Source: Shewanella dokdonensis (GTDB lineage: Bacteria; Pseudomonadota; Gammaproteobacteria; Enterobacterales; Shewanellaceae). Taken from it: a stretch of DNA of 64,000 nucleotides. Numbering within the stretch: position 1 is the stretch's first letter; each line of letters begins with the position of its first letter. Below, piece by piece: positions 47,924-60,800 of this stretch. The DNA is taken from positions 3,348,001-3,412,000 of the forward strand of contig NZ_CP074572.1 in the NCBI RefSeq assembly GCF_018394335.1, written 5' to 3'. The translations under genes were made by a program, and so were the position numbers. A model generated the notes under the pieces. That model saw only the letters and a list, made by a program, of their open reading frames with translations. It searched no databases and had not been told where the DNA came from.

Positions 47924-49112
47924 ATGAAGTCATGGTGTAAAACGCTTGTCGCCTGTGGTTTGGTCGTGGGAACGTTAGCAGGGTGTGCTTCCAGTGATGT
48001 AGATGAAGCGCCCGTGAGCCCATTACCGGATATCACGCCGTCGGTGGAACCGTCAATTGTCTGGGATGACTCTGTAGGTGACGGCGTAGGTGATTACTAT
48101 TCCAAGCTGCATCCTGCTGTGCGTTACGGCAAAATTTTTGCGGCTTCACGCGATGGCAAAGTCGCTGCATTCGATGAAAAGAGTGGCGATGAAGTATGGA
48201 AGGTCGATTTTAACGATCTGTTTGGCGATGACGGTCCGCTGAAGGAAACCCAAGGTGCGCGTTTAGCCGCCGGGGTAACCGTAGCGCAGAACAAGGTATT
48301 TGTTGGTGGTGAAAGCGGATTATTGGTGGCGCTAGACGTTGAGACAGGTAAGCCAATATGGCACACCATGGCCGGTGGTGAACTGCTATCAGCTCCCACT
48401 GTGGCCGAAGATACCGTGGTAGTGCACAGTTCTACTGGTGCCTTGGATGCCTTTAATGTTGATACGGGTGCCAAACTTTGGAGCTACGAGTCAGCATTAC
48501 CTAATTTGACGTTGCGTGGCACCGGGTCAGCGGCCTATGCCGAAGGCGGTTTTTGTCGGCACTGCTGACGGGAAAGTGGCCGTGGTCATTAAGAGCAATG
48601 GTCAGGCGGCGTGGGAACAACCGATTTATGTGCCCAAAGGTGGTAACGAATTCAGCCGTATGGCAGATGTTGATATGACACCTGTGTTACTGGGTGAAAA
48701 TATTTATGCTGTCAGCTATAACGGCAACCTTGCCAGTTTGGAAATGCGCAGTGGCCGAGTGGTATGGTCACGTAAATATTCCAGCTTTGACGAACTAGCG
48801 GCAGGTGGTTTACATCTGTACCTCGTCGATGACCACAGTAATATTTATGCGGTAGATCGGCGTAATGGTTTGGAAGTGTGGAGTAATACTCAACTGGCAA
48901 ACCGTCAACTGACATCACCAGCCGTATATCGCGGTTATGTAGTGGTTGGCGACTTTGAAGGTTATCTACACTTTATTGATCGCGAAACAGGTACAATTGT
49001 CGGCCGTATTAAGGTTGATGGTTCTGGATTATTCAGCCAACCTCAAGTGGTTGACGATAAAATCTATGTGCAGGCCCGTTCCGGAGAGATAGCTGCCATT
49101 TCACTGCCTTAA
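47924..49112 (+). CDS. bamB: Outer-membrane assembly lipoprotein BamB (one frame break)
   Basis: BamB is the beta-propeller lipoprotein of the BAM complex. The lipobox is LAGC at about residue 20, followed by PQQ-like propeller repeats (AAFDEKSGDEVWKVDF, GLLVALDVETGKPIWH). The frame breaks near 48546-48550. Loss of two bases in a GGCGGCG-type run best fits the E. coli BamB spacing, giving YAEGGVFVGTADGKV and about 396 residues. It lies between yfgM and der, as usual. Confidence 0.95.
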
Positions 49113-49134
49113 AGCGTATAATGCCAGCTAACGA

Positions 49135-49164
49135 AGCCTCCGGGAGTCAACCCGGGGGCTTTTT
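49135..49164 (+). terminator. Terminator between bamB and der
   Basis: A 10-bp stem AGCCTCCGGG/CCCGGGGGCT (one mismatch) with an AGTCAA loop is followed by a T-run. Confidence 0.88.
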
Positions 49165-49191
49165 GTTGTTTAAGAATTCAAGAGGAAAAGC

Positions 49192-50664
49192 ATGATTCCT
49201 GTCGTGGCCCTGGTGGGGCGACCCAATGTAGGTAAATCGACTCTGTTCAACCGGCTTACCCGCACTCGTGACGCGTTGGTGGCGGATTTTCCGGGCCTGA
49301 CGAGGGACCGTAAATATGGCCGAGCCTTTCTGTCTGGGCACGAATTTATCGTAGTGGATACCGGCGGTATTGACGGTAGCGAGGAAGGTATTGAAACCAA
49401 AATGGCGGAACAGTCGCTAGCGGCCATTGCCGAAGCCGACGTTGTGCTGTTTATGACCGACGCGCGTGCCGGATTAACTGCCGCCGATGAAGCGATTGCC
49501 CAATATCTGCGTTCGCGGGAAAAGATGACGTTCCTGGTTGCAAACAAGATTGACGGTATTGACGGTGACTCGGCAGTTGCCGAATTCTGGGCGCTGGGCC
49601 TAGGGGAAATCCACCAGATCGCTGCCGCACAAGGGCGTGGCGTCTCCAGTTTGATCGAAAATGCACTGGCACCGTTTGCCCAAGCAATGGCTGAGGATGA
49701 CGAGTTCGCTGACGAGGGTGAAGACAGTCATAAACCACTGCGTGAATATACCGAAGAAGAGGCGGAAGCCGAGCAGGCGCGCCTGCAAGAGTTGCCCATC
49801 AAACTGGCGATTATTGGTAAGCCTAACGTGGGTAAGTCAACCCTGACTAACCGTATTCTGGGTGAAGAGCGTGTGGTGGTTTACGATCAGCCCGGTACAA
49901 CCCGTGACTCGATTTATATCCCGATGGAGCGTGATGGCCGTGAATACGTGCTGATTGATACCGCCGGGGTAAGACGCCGTGCCAAAGTGCATGATGTTGT
50001 TGAAAAATTCTCCGTGATCAAAACCCTCAAGGCGGTTGAAGATGCCAATGTGGTGTTATTGGTGATCGATGCCCGTGAAGGGATTGCCGAGCAGGATTTG
50101 GGGCTGTTGGGCTTTGCTATCAACGCTGGTCGAGCCTTAGTGATTGCGGTAAACAAATGGGATGGTATCGATACCGATATCAAAGAGCGCGTGAAAACAG
50201 AGCTTGATCGCCGCTTAGGCTTTATCGATTTTGCCCGTATTCACTTTATTTCGGCATTGCATGGCACCGGCGTTGGTCATCTGTTTGAGTCGATTGAAGA
50301 AGCTTATGAAAGCGCTACTCGCCGAGTGGGAACATCAATGCTTACTAAGATCATGCAGATGGCGCAGGATGATCATCAGCCGCCATTGGTGAATGGCCGC
50401 CGCGTGAAATTGAAATACGCCCATGCCGGTGGTTATAACCCACCGATTATTGTGATCCACGGCAATCAGGTTGCCAGACTGCCGGATTCATACAAACGCT
50501 ACATGATGAACTATTATCGCCGTACGTTGAATATTGTGGGTACGCCAATTCAGCTGCGGTTCCAAGAAGGCGCTAACCCGTTTGAAGGCAAAACCGAGAA
50601 GCTGACCCTGAGTCAGGAACGGCGCCGCAAACGGATGATGGCGCATATCAAAAATCGTCAATAG
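49192..50664 (+). CDS. der: Ribosome-assembly GTPase Der (EngA)
   Basis: Der is an essential double GTPase for 50S assembly. The 490-residue protein has two G domains, with P-loops [12 protein letters not shown] near residue 8 and [12 protein letters not shown] near 207, DTGG and DTAG switch II motifs, NKxD motifs, and a KH-like C-terminal domain ([17 protein letters not shown]). An acidic linker separates the G domains. The frame is intact. A hairpin follows. Confidence 0.97.
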   Translation: MIPVVALVGRPNVGKSTLFNRLTRTRDALVADFPGLTRDRKYGRAFLSGHEFIVVDTGGIDGSEEGIETKMAEQSLAAIAEADVVLFMTDARAGLTAADEAIAQYLRSREKMTFLVANKIDGIDGDSAVAEFWALGLGEIHQIAAAQGRGVSSLIENALAPFAQAMAEDDEFADEGEDSHKPLREYTEEEAEAEQARLQELPIKLAIIGKPNVGKSTLTNRILGEERVVVYDQPGTTRDSIYIPMERDGREYVLIDTAGVRRRAKVHDVVEKFSVIKTLKAVEDANVVLLVIDAREGIAEQDLGLLGFAINAGRALVIAVNKWDGIDTDIKERVKTELDRRLGFIDFARIHFISALHGTGVGHLFESIEEAYESATRRVGTSMLTKIMQMAQDDHQPPLVNGRRVKLKYAHAGGYNPPIIVIHGNQVARLPDSYKRYMMNYYRRTLNIVGTPIQLRFQEGANPFEGKTEKLTLSQERRRKRMMAHIKNRQ

Positions 50665-50673
50665 CACAGCATC

Positions 50674-50705
50674 ACAAGCCGGGTATTTAGCCCGGCTTGT
50701 TTGCG
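50674..50705. terminator. Hairpin terminator between der and xseA
   Basis: A 10-bp stem ACAAGCCGGG/CCCGGCTTGT with a 7-base loop lies between the convergent genes; the T-tail is short, so strength is uncertain. Confidence 0.65.
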
Positions 50706-50718
50706 CTGGCGATATCGG

Positions 50719-52062
50719 TTAGGGCCGCTCCAGCTTTTCAATCTTGGAAATAACCTTGCCTTGTTTCAGTAAGGTATGCAGCTGTTGCCCAGGTTGCAGT
50801 TGTGCCACATCCTGCACTATCTGACCAGCATCGTTGCGGGTGATACTGTAACCGCGGCTGAGAGTTGCCAGCGGACTGACGCTCTCCAGTGCATGGCTAT
50901 CACGAAGCAGCCGTTGCTGTGCCTGTTGTAAGCTTGACTGGGTTAATTTTTGTAACTGTTGTGTCAGATATTCTAAGCGTTTACTTTCTAACGCCAATTG
51001 ATGCCGTGGGTGCTGAGCATTGAGATGTCCTTCCAAACTCAACAATTGCTGGCGTTTACGTTGCAGCAAACTGGTGAAGGAGCTGACAAGCCGCAGTTGC
51101 TGCTCATCAAACCGCTGTACTAACTGTTGCAGTTGCCGTAGCGGGTCTTGGCGTTGCAAACGGTGATCCAATAGCTGTAATCGCTGGCGGATCAATAGCT
51201 GCCAGTGCTGCCATCCCTGTATTAATCGCACGCTGGCGGTATGAAGTTGCTGCTGTTTATCGCTGGCCGCTTGCGACAGGATTTCTGCGGCGGCCGATGG
51301 TGTCGGGGCTCTGATATCGGCCACAAAGTCACTGATGCTCATATCCACTTCATGACCTACTGCCGAGACCACGGGTAACTCGCTGTTGTAGATGGCATAC
51401 GCCAGGGCTTCATTGTTGAAGCCCCAGAGATCTTCCAGACTACCACCGCCGCGAGTCAGCAATAATACGTCTACTTCTTGCCGCTGGTTAGCCAGTTCCA
51501 GTGCCCGTATCAACTGTAACGGTGCCTGGCCGCCTTGCACCGCGCTAGGATAGATAATCACTTCTATCGAAGGGTCGCGACGTGACAATACTTGCAGTAC
51601 ATCGCGGATCGCCGCTCCGGTGGGCGAGGTGATAACCCCAATACGTTGAATGTTTTTGGGGAGTGGCCGTTTGCTGTCAGTGGCAAATAATCCGGCGGCG
51701 GCCAGTTTCATTTTCAACGCTTCATACTGCTGTGCCAGTAACCCATCACCCGCGGGTAGCATGGATTCAATGATCAGCTGGTAATCACCGCGAGGTTCAT
51801 AAACGCTGATATTGGCACGAACCAATACTTGCTGACCGTTTATGGGGTTGAAGGTGACATGCTGGTTGCGGCCGCGAAACATAGCACAGCGGATTTGGGA
51901 ACGGCTGTCTTTCAGGGTCAGATACCAATGACCAGAAGCGGGACAAGAAAAATTGGAGATTTCACCACTGAGCCAAATACGCCCAAGCTGGCCTTCCAGC
52001 AGTTGTCTGACCTCACCGTTCAGGCGAGAGACGGTATACACCTGATCCGCCGATATCGACAT
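50719..52062 (-). CDS. xseA: Exodeoxyribonuclease VII large subunit
   Basis: XseA is the catalytic large subunit of the single-strand exonuclease ExoVII. The 447-residue protein has the N-terminal OB-fold ([33 protein letters not shown]), the catalytic core ([34 protein letters not shown]), and a Q-rich coiled-coil C terminus. AGG lies just before the ATG. It is divergent from guaB, a conserved arrangement. Confidence 0.96.
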   Translation of the reverse strand: MSISADQVYTVSRLNGEVRQLLEGQLGRIWLSGEISNFSCPASGHWYLTLKDSRSQIRCAMFRGRNQHVTFNPINGQQVLVRANISVYEPRGDYQLIIESMLPAGDGLLAQQYEALKMKLAAAGLFATDSKRPLPKNIQRIGVITSPTGAAIRDVLQVLSRRDPSIEVIIYPSAVQGGQAPLQLIRALELANQRQEVDVLLLTRGGGSLEDLWGFNNEALAYAIYNSELPVVSAVGHEVDMSISDFVADIRAPTPSAAAEILSQAASDKQQQLHTASVRLIQGWQHWQLLIRQRLQLLDHRLQRQDPLRQLQQLVQRFDEQQLRLVSSFTSLLQRKRQQLLSLEGHLNAQHPRHQLALESKRLEYLTQQLQKLTQSSLQQAQQRLLRDSHALESVSPLATLSRGYSITRNDAGQIVQDVAQLQPGQQLHTLLKQGKVISKIEKLERP

Positions 52063-52100
52063 TAAACCTTTCCCTGACAGAATTTTTAGTTATTTTCCCA

Positions 52101-52129
52101 TTTACCCGGCAGGGCTTGCAAGGTATAAT
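52101..52129 (+). promoter_or_regulatory. Probable guaB promoter with GC-rich discriminator
   Basis: TTTACC (52101-52106) and TATAAT (52124-52129) are 17 bases apart. The bases just after the -10 are GCCGCCGC-like, a GC-rich discriminator of the kind that makes E. coli guaB sensitive to ppGpp. No PurR box was recognised here. Confidence 0.5.
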
Positions 52130-52188
52130 GCCGCCGCAATATTTCACCTCTATTTGATTTGTATCCTACCGCAAGGGGAGATGTTGCA

Positions 52189-53654
52189 ATGTTACGATTA
52201 ATCAAAGAAGCGCTTACTTTTGACGATGTGTTATTAGTGCCAGCGCACTCCACCGTCCTCCCTAATACCGCGAACCTGAAAACCCGGTTGACCCAAAAGA
52301 TTGAGCTTAATATTCCGTTACTGTCTGCTGCTATGGACACTGTGACTGAAGCCCGTCTGGCCATCGCTATTGCTCAGGAAGGTGGCATTGGGTTTATCCA
52401 TAAAAATATGAGCATTGACGCTCAAGCCGAAGAAGTGCGTAAAGTTAAAAGCTACGAAGCTGGGGTAGTGGCACAGCCTGTCACTGTGACGCCATCTACT
52501 ACTATTGCTGAACTGCATGTGCTGACTGAACGCAACGGCTTTGCCGGGTATCCTGTGGTCACTGAAGCGAACGAACTGGTGGGGATCATCACCGGTCGTG
52601 ACGTGCGTTTTGTGACCGATCACAGCAAGACAGTGCAGGAAGTGATGACGCCGAAAGAACGGTTAGTGACCGTAAAAGAAGGCACCAAGCACGATCAAGT
52701 GCAAAAGTTGATGCACACTAGCCGTATTGAAAAAGTGTTGGTTGTGGATGACGACTTTAAACTTAAAGGTCTGATCACCGTTAAAGACTTCAAAAAGCAG
52801 AACGTAAACCGAATGCCTGTAAAGATGAATTTGGTCGCTTGCGAGTAGGTGGTGCTGTTGGTGCAGGTGCTGGCAATGAAGATCGCATTGATGCCCTCGT
52901 TAAGGCCGGCATTGACGTATTGCTGATCGATTCTTCGCATGGTCATTCTGAAGGCGTGTTGCAGCGTATTCGCGAAGCCAGAGCCAAATATCCCGATCTA
53001 CAAATTGTGGGTGGTAACGTTGCGACTGCTGAGGGTGCTCTGGCGTTGGTGGAAGCTGGCGTCAATGCGGTTAAAGTCGGTATTGGCCCCGGTTCTATCT
53101 GTACAACTCGTATCGTAACGGGTGTGGGCGTGCCACAGATCACCGCGGTTTCCGATGCGGTTGAAGCGGTTAAACATCTAGATATCCCCGTGATTGCCGA
53201 TGGTGGTATCCGTTATTCTGGTGACCTGGCTAAAGCGCTGGCCGCGGGTGCTTCTTGCATTATGGCCGGTTCAATGTTCGCGGGTACCGATGAAGCCCCA
53301 GGTGAAGTGGAGCTGTATCAAGGCCGAGCCTATAAATCCTATCGTGGCATGGGGTCATTAGGGGCTATGTCCAAAGGTTCTTCTGACCGTTACTTCCAGA
53401 GCGACAACGCTGCCGATAAGCTGGTGCCAGAAGGGATTGAAGGGCGGGTGCCATATAAAGGCAAAATCAAAGAACTCATTCACCAGTACATGGGCGGTTT
53501 GCGCTCCTGCATGGGGCTGACCGGTTGTGCCACCATCAAAGATCTGAACGAAAAAGCCCAGTTTGTAAAAGTGACTTCGGCCGGTATGGGTGAGTCTCAC
53601 GTACATGATGTGACCATTACTAAAGAAGCGCCGAACTACAACGTTCGGGGCTGA
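52189..53654 (+). CDS. guaB: IMP dehydrogenase (one frame break)
   Basis: GuaB oxidises IMP to XMP, the committed step to GMP. The catalytic cysteine loop [11 protein letters not shown] is intact, as are the CBS pair (residues about 95-200) and the flap region. ATG 52189 has GGGGAG eight bases upstream. A5 at 52792-52796 lacks one base, breaking the frame near residue 203; correction gives 488 residues, the E. coli length. It is followed by guaA. Confidence 0.97.
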
Positions 53655-53664
53655 TAACCATACG

Positions 53665-53692
53665 GGGCGGCGATAAGTCGCCCTTGCTTTTA
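53665..53692 (+). terminator. Weak hairpin between guaB and guaA
   Basis: A 5-bp GGGCG/CGCCC stem (or alternative GGCGA/TCGCC) is followed by TTGCTTTT. It may partly end transcription after guaB. Confidence 0.4.
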
Positions 53693-53743
53693 GTTTATGC
53701 CATCAGTAATGACGGCAGTTGCACTTAGAAATAAAGGTTTTCA

Positions 53744-55320
53744 ATGAGCAATATTCATGAGCACAAGATACTGATCCTGGATTTTGGCTCCCAGTATACC
53801 CAGTTGATTGCCCGTCGAATTCGTGAAATCGGCGTGTACTGTGAACTGTGGGCCTGGGATGTTACCGAACAGCAGATCCGTGATTTTGCCCCTAATGGCA
53901 TTATTCTCTCTGGTGGCCCCGAGAGCGTTACCGCGGCCAATTCGCCGCGCGCCCCCGAATATGTGTTTACCGCAGGTGTACCCGTATTTGGTATTTGCTA
54001 CGGCATGCAAACCATGAGTGAGCAGCTCGGTGGTAAGGTGATTAACGGCGTTGGCGAAGGCGAATTTGGTTATGCCCAGGTGGAAATGTTGCAGCCATCT
54101 GCACTGTTCCATGATATTCAAGATGCCGTAAACGCCGATGGTAAGCCACTGTTGGATGTGTGGATGAGCCACGGTGACAAAGTCTCGGCCATTCCCGCAG
54201 GTTTTGAAGCCGTTGCCAGTACCGATACTTGTCCGTTTGCCGCCATGGCCAACGAAGCCAAGCGATTTTACGGCGTGCAGTTTCATCCAGAGGTAACGCA
54301 CACCCGCCAAGGCCAGCGCATTCTTGAACATTTCGTGCTAGAGATCTGTGGCTGTGAAAATAAATGGCAACCCGCTTCTATTATTGAAGATGCCGTGGCC
54401 CGCATCAAAGCCCAGGTTGGCGATGATGAAGTGATCCTCGGACTATCTGGCGGTGTCGATTCTTCTGTCACCGCCATGTTGTTGCACCGTGCCATTGGCG
54501 ACAAACTGACTTGCGTATTTGTGGACAACGGTTTACTGCGCCTCAATGAAGCCGATCAGGTGCTGGATATGTTTGGTGATCATTTTGGCCTGAACATTGT
54601 CCACGTGGCGGGCGAAACCCGTTTCCTCGGAGCGTTAAAAGGCGTCAGCGACCCTGAAGCCAAGCGTAAGATTATTGGCCGTGTATTCGTCGAGATCTTT
54701 GATGAAGAAGCCTCGAAACGCGTTAATGCCAAATGGTTGGCTCAGGGCACCATCTATCCCGATGTGATTGAATCTGCCGGTAGTGCCACAGGCAAAGCCC
54801 ATGTGATCAAGTCTCACCATAATGTTGGTGGTCTACCCGATAATATGGAACTGGGGCTGGTTGAGCCACTGCGCGAACTGTTTAAAGATGAAGTGCGTCG
54901 CATCGGCCTTGAGCTGGGGCTGCCATACGACATGCTGTTCCGTCATCCATTCCCTGGCCCAGGTTTAGGCGTGCGGGTACTGGGTGAAGTGAAAAAGAAT
55001 ACTGCGACTTGCTGCGCCGCGCCGATGCTATCTTCATTGAAGAACTGCGTAAGGCCGATTTATATCAGAAAGTCAGCCAAGCATTCACCGTGTTCCTGCC
55101 CGTGCGTAGCGTGGGCGTGATGGGCGATGGCCGTAAATATGATTGGGTGGTATCACTGCGCGCAGTGGAAACCATCGACTTTATGACGGCACATTGGGCA
55201 CATTTGCCATACGATTTCTTGGGACGGGTGTCTAATCGTATCATCAATGAAATCGACGGTATTTCCCGCGTGGTTTACGATATCTCCGGCAAACCACCCG
55301 CTACTATTGAGTGGGAATAA
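53744..55320 (+). CDS. guaA: GMP synthase, glutamine-hydrolysing (one frame break)
   Basis: GuaA converts XMP to GMP using glutamine. The glutaminase domain has the catalytic cysteine in [11 protein letters not shown] and the His-Glu pair in QFHPEVTHT. The ATP pyrophosphatase loop is [10 protein letters not shown]. The C-terminal dimer domain ends PPATIEWE. A5 at 54992-54996 lacks one base; correction gives 525 residues, exactly the E. coli length. Confidence 0.97.
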
Positions 55321-55349
55321 TAACCGATAGTTTTATCGGGAAAGATTTC

Positions 55350-55378
55350 AAAGGGCGCTGCGGCGCTCTTTGTTTTGT
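55350..55378 (+). terminator. Terminator of guaA
   Basis: A 9-bp stem AAAGGGCGC/GCGCTCTTT (one G-T pair) with a TGCG loop is followed by TGTTTT, 30 bases after the stop. Confidence 0.75.
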
Positions 55379-55395
55379 GGAACGCCAACGAATGA

Positions 55396-55875
<480 letters not shown>

Positions 55876-56095
55876 AACAGGGCAGTTGTGGTGATGGTGG
55901 TGATGATTAATGTAATAAAAGCCGGAAAATAATCTTTCTCTGGCAAAAATGCGTTTACGGTGGACTTTCTTGATAAGACGCCTTCTGTGGGCGGCGTTAC
56001 GATTGATTGAACCTGCTTTCATTGGCGATCCTGATAGTAAATTCGTCCTCACGTTAACAGGTTATTGTGATAAGCGCCAGTGACATCCGTTGTGC

Positions 56096-57544
56096 TTAAC
56101 GTGGTTGCACCGCTTCTGCTTCAGCTCCTGAAATATCGTTTGCCTCAGTTGCTGCATCTGGCACATCGCTGCTGTTATTGTCTGCTAATGTTTGCTGATC
56201 ATGTTGATTATCCAGCCATACTAGCGTGTCGTAGTAACGGCGGATATTATCCACATACTGCACAGCTTCACTGCCTCGGGCATAACCGTATTTAGTTTCT
56301 TGATAATACTTACGTTTTTGCAATAGTGGCAGTACCTGTTTGACATCTTTCCAGGCGCTGGGATTCTTCCCGAGTTTTTCTGCCAGTACGCGGGCATCTT
56401 CTACGTGTCCAAAGCCGACATTATACGATGCCAAAGCAAACCACATCCGTTCTTCGTCGGGGATGGAAGCGGGCAGCGTCTGCAAAATACTCGCTAGGTA
56501 TTCAGCGCCGCCACGAATGCTCTGTTGCGGATCGAGGCGATCGTCTACCCCGAGTTGCTGGGCGGTGGGAATGGTCAACATCATCATGCCGCGAACACCG
56601 GTTGGTGAGCGCGCGCGCGGGTTCCAGTGGGACTCCTGATAGCTGGTGGCCGCCAGTTTTCGCCAGTCCAATTCGCCAGCGTAGCTTTTAAACCAAGACT
56701 CAAATTGTGGTAGCCGCAGTTTCACAGCCCGGATAAACGCGCGGGTATCCACATAGTCAAAGCGTTTCACGTGGCCGAAGTATTTTTCTACCAGATGATC
56801 GAGGGTGCCATCACGTTTTTCCTGATGCCAGAAACGCAATAATTCACTCATTAATGGATCGCTGTTATTGCGAGGCAGTAGCCAAACAACGGGTTGTTGT
56901 TGTTTGAGTACCAAACTGGCACGTAACTCCGGCATAAAACGGCGGTTAATCTCCAAACTGGTAGAATCGGTAATGGTGTATTGCAATTCGCCACTGGCAA
57001 TCATCGACAGCAGTTCTTCATTGTCTTTGTCGTTCACTTCCTGCCATTGCAGCGATGGGTATTCAGGTTTGAGATCTTCCAGTGTTTCAATAAAGGAAGA
57101 ATCGGCAACCACTTCCAGCGGCTCTGAAAGGCTGCTCAAGTCAGTGGGGATCGCGTTGCCTTCGCGGTACACCAGCAATTGGTTGACATGATAGAGTGGC
57201 GGGCTGAGACGAAAATGGTTGCGGCGAATGTCGGTGTCACCCAAACCCGCGGCAATCAGATCTATCTGCCCTTCGTCCAGCGCATGATAGAGTTCGTGGA
57301 TACTGCCATAAGGCACCATTTCCAACGGTTTATTCAGAAAGTCTGCAAAACGGGAGGCCAATTCGTAGTCGAACCCGCTGTCACCTCGAGCGGAAGCCAC
57401 ATAAATTTGCGGGCCATAGAGCGTGCCCACCCGCAGGGTCTCAAATTGACCGGGAGGTGTTGGTGGGGGCGTTTCTGTCATGGGCAGTTTCTGGCAACCG
57501 GCCAGCAACAGAAGCGCAGTGAAAACAGCAGTCAGTTTTTTCAT
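56096..57544 (-). CDS. mltF: Membrane-bound lytic murein transglycosylase F
   Basis: MltF cleaves peptidoglycan glycan strands from the outer-membrane side. The 482-residue protein has a lipobox (LLLAGC), an ABC-type solute-binding domain (residues about 35-265) that acts as an allosteric sensor, and a C-terminal lysozyme-like domain. The catalytic Glu is in SYQESHWNP, followed by [17 protein letters not shown] long acidic tail of about 40 residues ends the protein. The frame is intact and the gene is divergent from purL. Confidence 0.94.
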   Translation of the reverse strand: MKKLTAVFTALLLLAGCQKLPMTETPPPTPPGQFETLRVGTLYGPQIYVASARGDSGFDYELASRFADFLNKPLEMVPYGSIHELYHALDEGQIDLIAAGLGDTDIRRNHFRLSPPLYHVNQLLVYREGNAIPTDLSSLSEPLEVVADSSFIETLEDLKPEYPSLQWQEVNDKDNEELLSMIASGELQYTITDSTSLEINRRFMPELRASLVLKQQQPVVWLLPRNNSDPLMSELLRFWHQEKRDGTLDHLVEKYFGHVKRFDYVDTRAFIRAVKLRLPQFESWFKSYAGELDWRKLAATSYQESHWNPRARSPTGVRGMMMLTIPTAQQLGVDDRLDPQQSIRGGAEYLASILQTLPASIPDEERMWFALASYNVGFGHVEDARVLAEKLGKNPSAWKDVKQVLPLLQKRKYYQETKYGYARGSEAVQYVDNIRRYYDTLVWLDNQHDQQTLADNNSSDVPDAATEANDISGAEAEAVQPR

Positions 57545-57743
57545 TAGTTGTCGCTAATTGAGATCTTGGCTGTAGTTGTTATCAACTTTGGCAGTATCCC
57601 GCTGCCGGACAATTTACTCCTACATTTCAGCCTGTTGCCTCAACAGTTGCGTTTGCATCCCAAACAATCTGTGGCGTTGTTTGGTGAGCTGAACGCTATG
57701 TTCCTCTTATTGAATAAGTTTATACCATAGATGGCGGTTAATT

Positions 57744-57786
57744 ACGCAAACTGCGAGGTGATTTAACCCCGATATTTCCCTATAAT
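57744..57786 (+). promoter_or_regulatory. Possible purL promoter with PurR half-site
   Basis: TATAAT lies at 57781-57786. The -35 region is not recognisable, but ACGCAAACTGCGAGGT (57744-57759) keeps the left half of the PurR box (ACGCAAAC) and ends just upstream of the -35 position. About 10 of 16 positions match the full box. Confidence 0.4.
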
Positions 57787-57836
57787 AGCGCCACTTCTGA
57801 CCCTGTAATCCTATTTAAATAAGGTGATAAGACGTG

Positions 57837-60800
57837 ATGGAAATCATCCGCGGAGCCCCGGCACTCTCTGCTTTCAGAGTGCAAAAATTGTTGCAAGCCT
57901 GCAGTGCCGCAGGGCTGTCGGTCAAGGATATTTACGCAGAATATATTCATTTGGCTGATGTGACCGAATCTTTGACCGATACTGCTCGAACTCAGTTGCA
58001 AAAGCTCCTCACTTATGGCCCCGCCATAGAATCTCATGAACCGCAGGGCTTGTTGCTGTTTGTTACTCCTCGTCCTGGCACCATTTCTCCTTGGTCTTCT
58101 AAAGCAACTGATATTGCACATAACTGTGGTCTGGCTCAGATTAAACGGTTGGAACGAGGGCTGGCGTACTATGTGCAGACGCCGGCGCTAAATGCCGCGC
58201 AATTGCAACAACTGAAGTCATTGTTGCACGACCGTATGATGGAAGTGGTGTTAGAGCATTTTGCCGATGCTTCTTGCCTGTTCCAGAAAGCGGAGCCAAA
58301 TCCGTTAGTCAGTATCAATATTCTGGCCGAAGGGCGTCGGGCATTAGAAAGTGCTAACCGGCAGTTAGGGTTGGCGCTGGCAGATGACGAAATCGATTAT
58401 CTGGTGGAAAATTTCATCAAACTGGGGCGTAACCCCAACGATATTGAGTTGATGATGTTTGCCCAGGCGAACTCAGAACATTGCCGCCATAAAATCTTCA
58501 ACGCTGACTGGACGATTGATAATGAAGTTCAGCCCAAGTCACTGTTCAAGATGATTAAAAACACCTTTGAAAAAACACCCGAATACGTGTTATCGGCTTA
58601 TAAAGATAACGCCGCGGTAATGACCGGCTGCGAGGCTGGGCGTTTCTTTCCAGACACGGATGGGGTTTATCGTTATCACACCGAACCCGTACATATTTTG
58701 ATGAAGGTGGAAACGCATAACCATCCAACCGCCATCAGTCCTTTCCCTGGCGCGGCTACCGGCTCGGGCGGAGAAATACGTGATGAAGGCGCTACTGGCC
58801 GCGGTTCAAAACCGAAAGCGGGGCTGACTGGCTTCAGTGTGTCAAATCTGCGGATCCCCGGATTTGTGCAACCGTGGGAAGGGAATTATGGCAAACCTGA
58901 ACGTATTGTCAGTGCCTTTGACATCATGCTCGATGGCCCTCTGGGCGGTGCGGCATTCAACAACGAGTTTGGCCGCCCGGCGCTGCTGGGGTATTTCCGT
59001 ACTTATGAACAGCAGGTCAACAGTCATAATGGTGTGGAAGTGCGTGGTTACCATAAGCCGATCATGCTAGCCGGCGGTCTGGGTAATATCCGCGAAGAAC
59101 ATGTGCAAAAGGGCGAAATTTCGCTCGGTGCTAAGCTGATTGTGTTGGGCGGCCCGGCGATGAACATCGGTTTGGGTGGCGGTGCTGCATCTTCTATGGC
59201 TTCCGGCCAATCCAGTGAAGACTTGGATTTTGCCTCAGTGCAGCGTGATAACCCAGAAATGGAACGCCGCTGTCAGGAAGTGATCGACCGTTGCTGGCAA
59301 CTGGGTAAAGACAACCCGATCCAGTTTATTCACGACGTGGGCGCGGGTGGTTTGTCGAATGCCTTCCCAGAGTTGGTCAGTGATGCCGGGCGGGGCGGTA
59401 AGTTTGAGCTGCGCAATGTGCCGTCTGATGAACCCGGCATGAGTCCGTTGGAGATCTGGTGTAACGAATCACAAGAACGTTATGTGTTATCCGTTGCCGC
59501 CGAGAAGCTTGAGACTTTTACCGCAATCTGTGAACGGGAACGCGCCCCATTTGCCGTAGTCGGCGAAGCTACCGCCGAAGAACACTTGAGTCTGCATGAC
59601 ACCCATTTTGACAACAAACCGATTGATCTGCCGCTGGAAGTGCTTTTAGGTAAACCGCCGAAAATGAGCCGGGATGTTTCCAGTCTTCAAGCAAGTGGTA
59701 AGCCGCTGGATAAGAGCCAGATCCAAGTCGCTGAAGCGGTAAAACGCGTGCTGAGTTTGCCCACCGTGGCCGACAAAACCTTCCTGATCACCATCGGCGA
59801 CCGTACGGTAACGGGTTTGGTCAATCGTGATCAAATGGTCGGCCCTTGGCAGGTGCCTGTGGCCGATTGCGCGGTGACGGCTGCCTCCTATGACACTTAC
59901 GCGGGTGAAGCGATGTCGATGGGGGAACGTACGCCGCTGGCATTACTGGATTTTGCTGCTTCAGCGCGCATGGCGGTGGCTGAGTCACTGCTTAATATTG
60001 CCGGTGCGGATATCGGCGATTTACAGCGCATTAAGCTCTCTGCTAACTGGATGGCCGCGGCTGGGCACCCTGGTGAAGATGCCGGTTTGTATGCGGCAGT
60101 CAAAGCTGTGGGTGAAGAATTGTGCCCAGAACTGCAATTGACCATTCCTGTCGGTAAAGACTCCATGTCAATGAAAACCGCTTGGGAAGATAGTGCCGGC
60201 AAGAAAGCCGTTACTGCACCCTTGTCACTGATTATTTCGGCCTTTGCGGCGGTGCGTGATATTCGTCATACCGTAACGCCTGAGCTACGTAGTGATAAAG
60301 GTGACTCTGCATTATTGCTGGTGGATGTTGCTAACTGTCGGCAGCGTTTGGGCGGTTCTTGTCTAGCACAGGTATATGGCGAGTTGGGCGACCAAGCTCC
60401 TGACGTTGATAATGCGGCAGTGCTTAAAGGCTTCTTTAACGTTACGCAAACACTGGTGGCTGAACGTAAGTTGCTGGCCTATCACGACCGCAGTGATGGT
60501 GGTTTGTTTGTTACGCTCAGTGAAATGGCTTTTGCTGGTCATACTGGTCTGGATGTGGATTTAAGTGCCTTGCCCGGCAGCGATATTGCTCGCTTGTTTA
60601 ATGAAGAACTGGGGGCTGTTATCCAAGTCGCTGCCGCCGATGTGGCCAACATCACCCAAGCGTATCAGTCGGCAGGGGTTAACTGTTTGCCAATTGCGGT
60701 GATTAATCAAGAGGATGTGCTGCGTTTTTCTGACGGCTCTCGCGCCGTCTTTAGTGCGAGTCGCACAGAACTACGCAAGCTTTGGTCTGAAACCACATAC

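Noticed and set aside
55948..56082. Plus-strand 45-codon frame between tadA and mltF
   Set aside because: No ribosome site and no recognisable family; probably chance.
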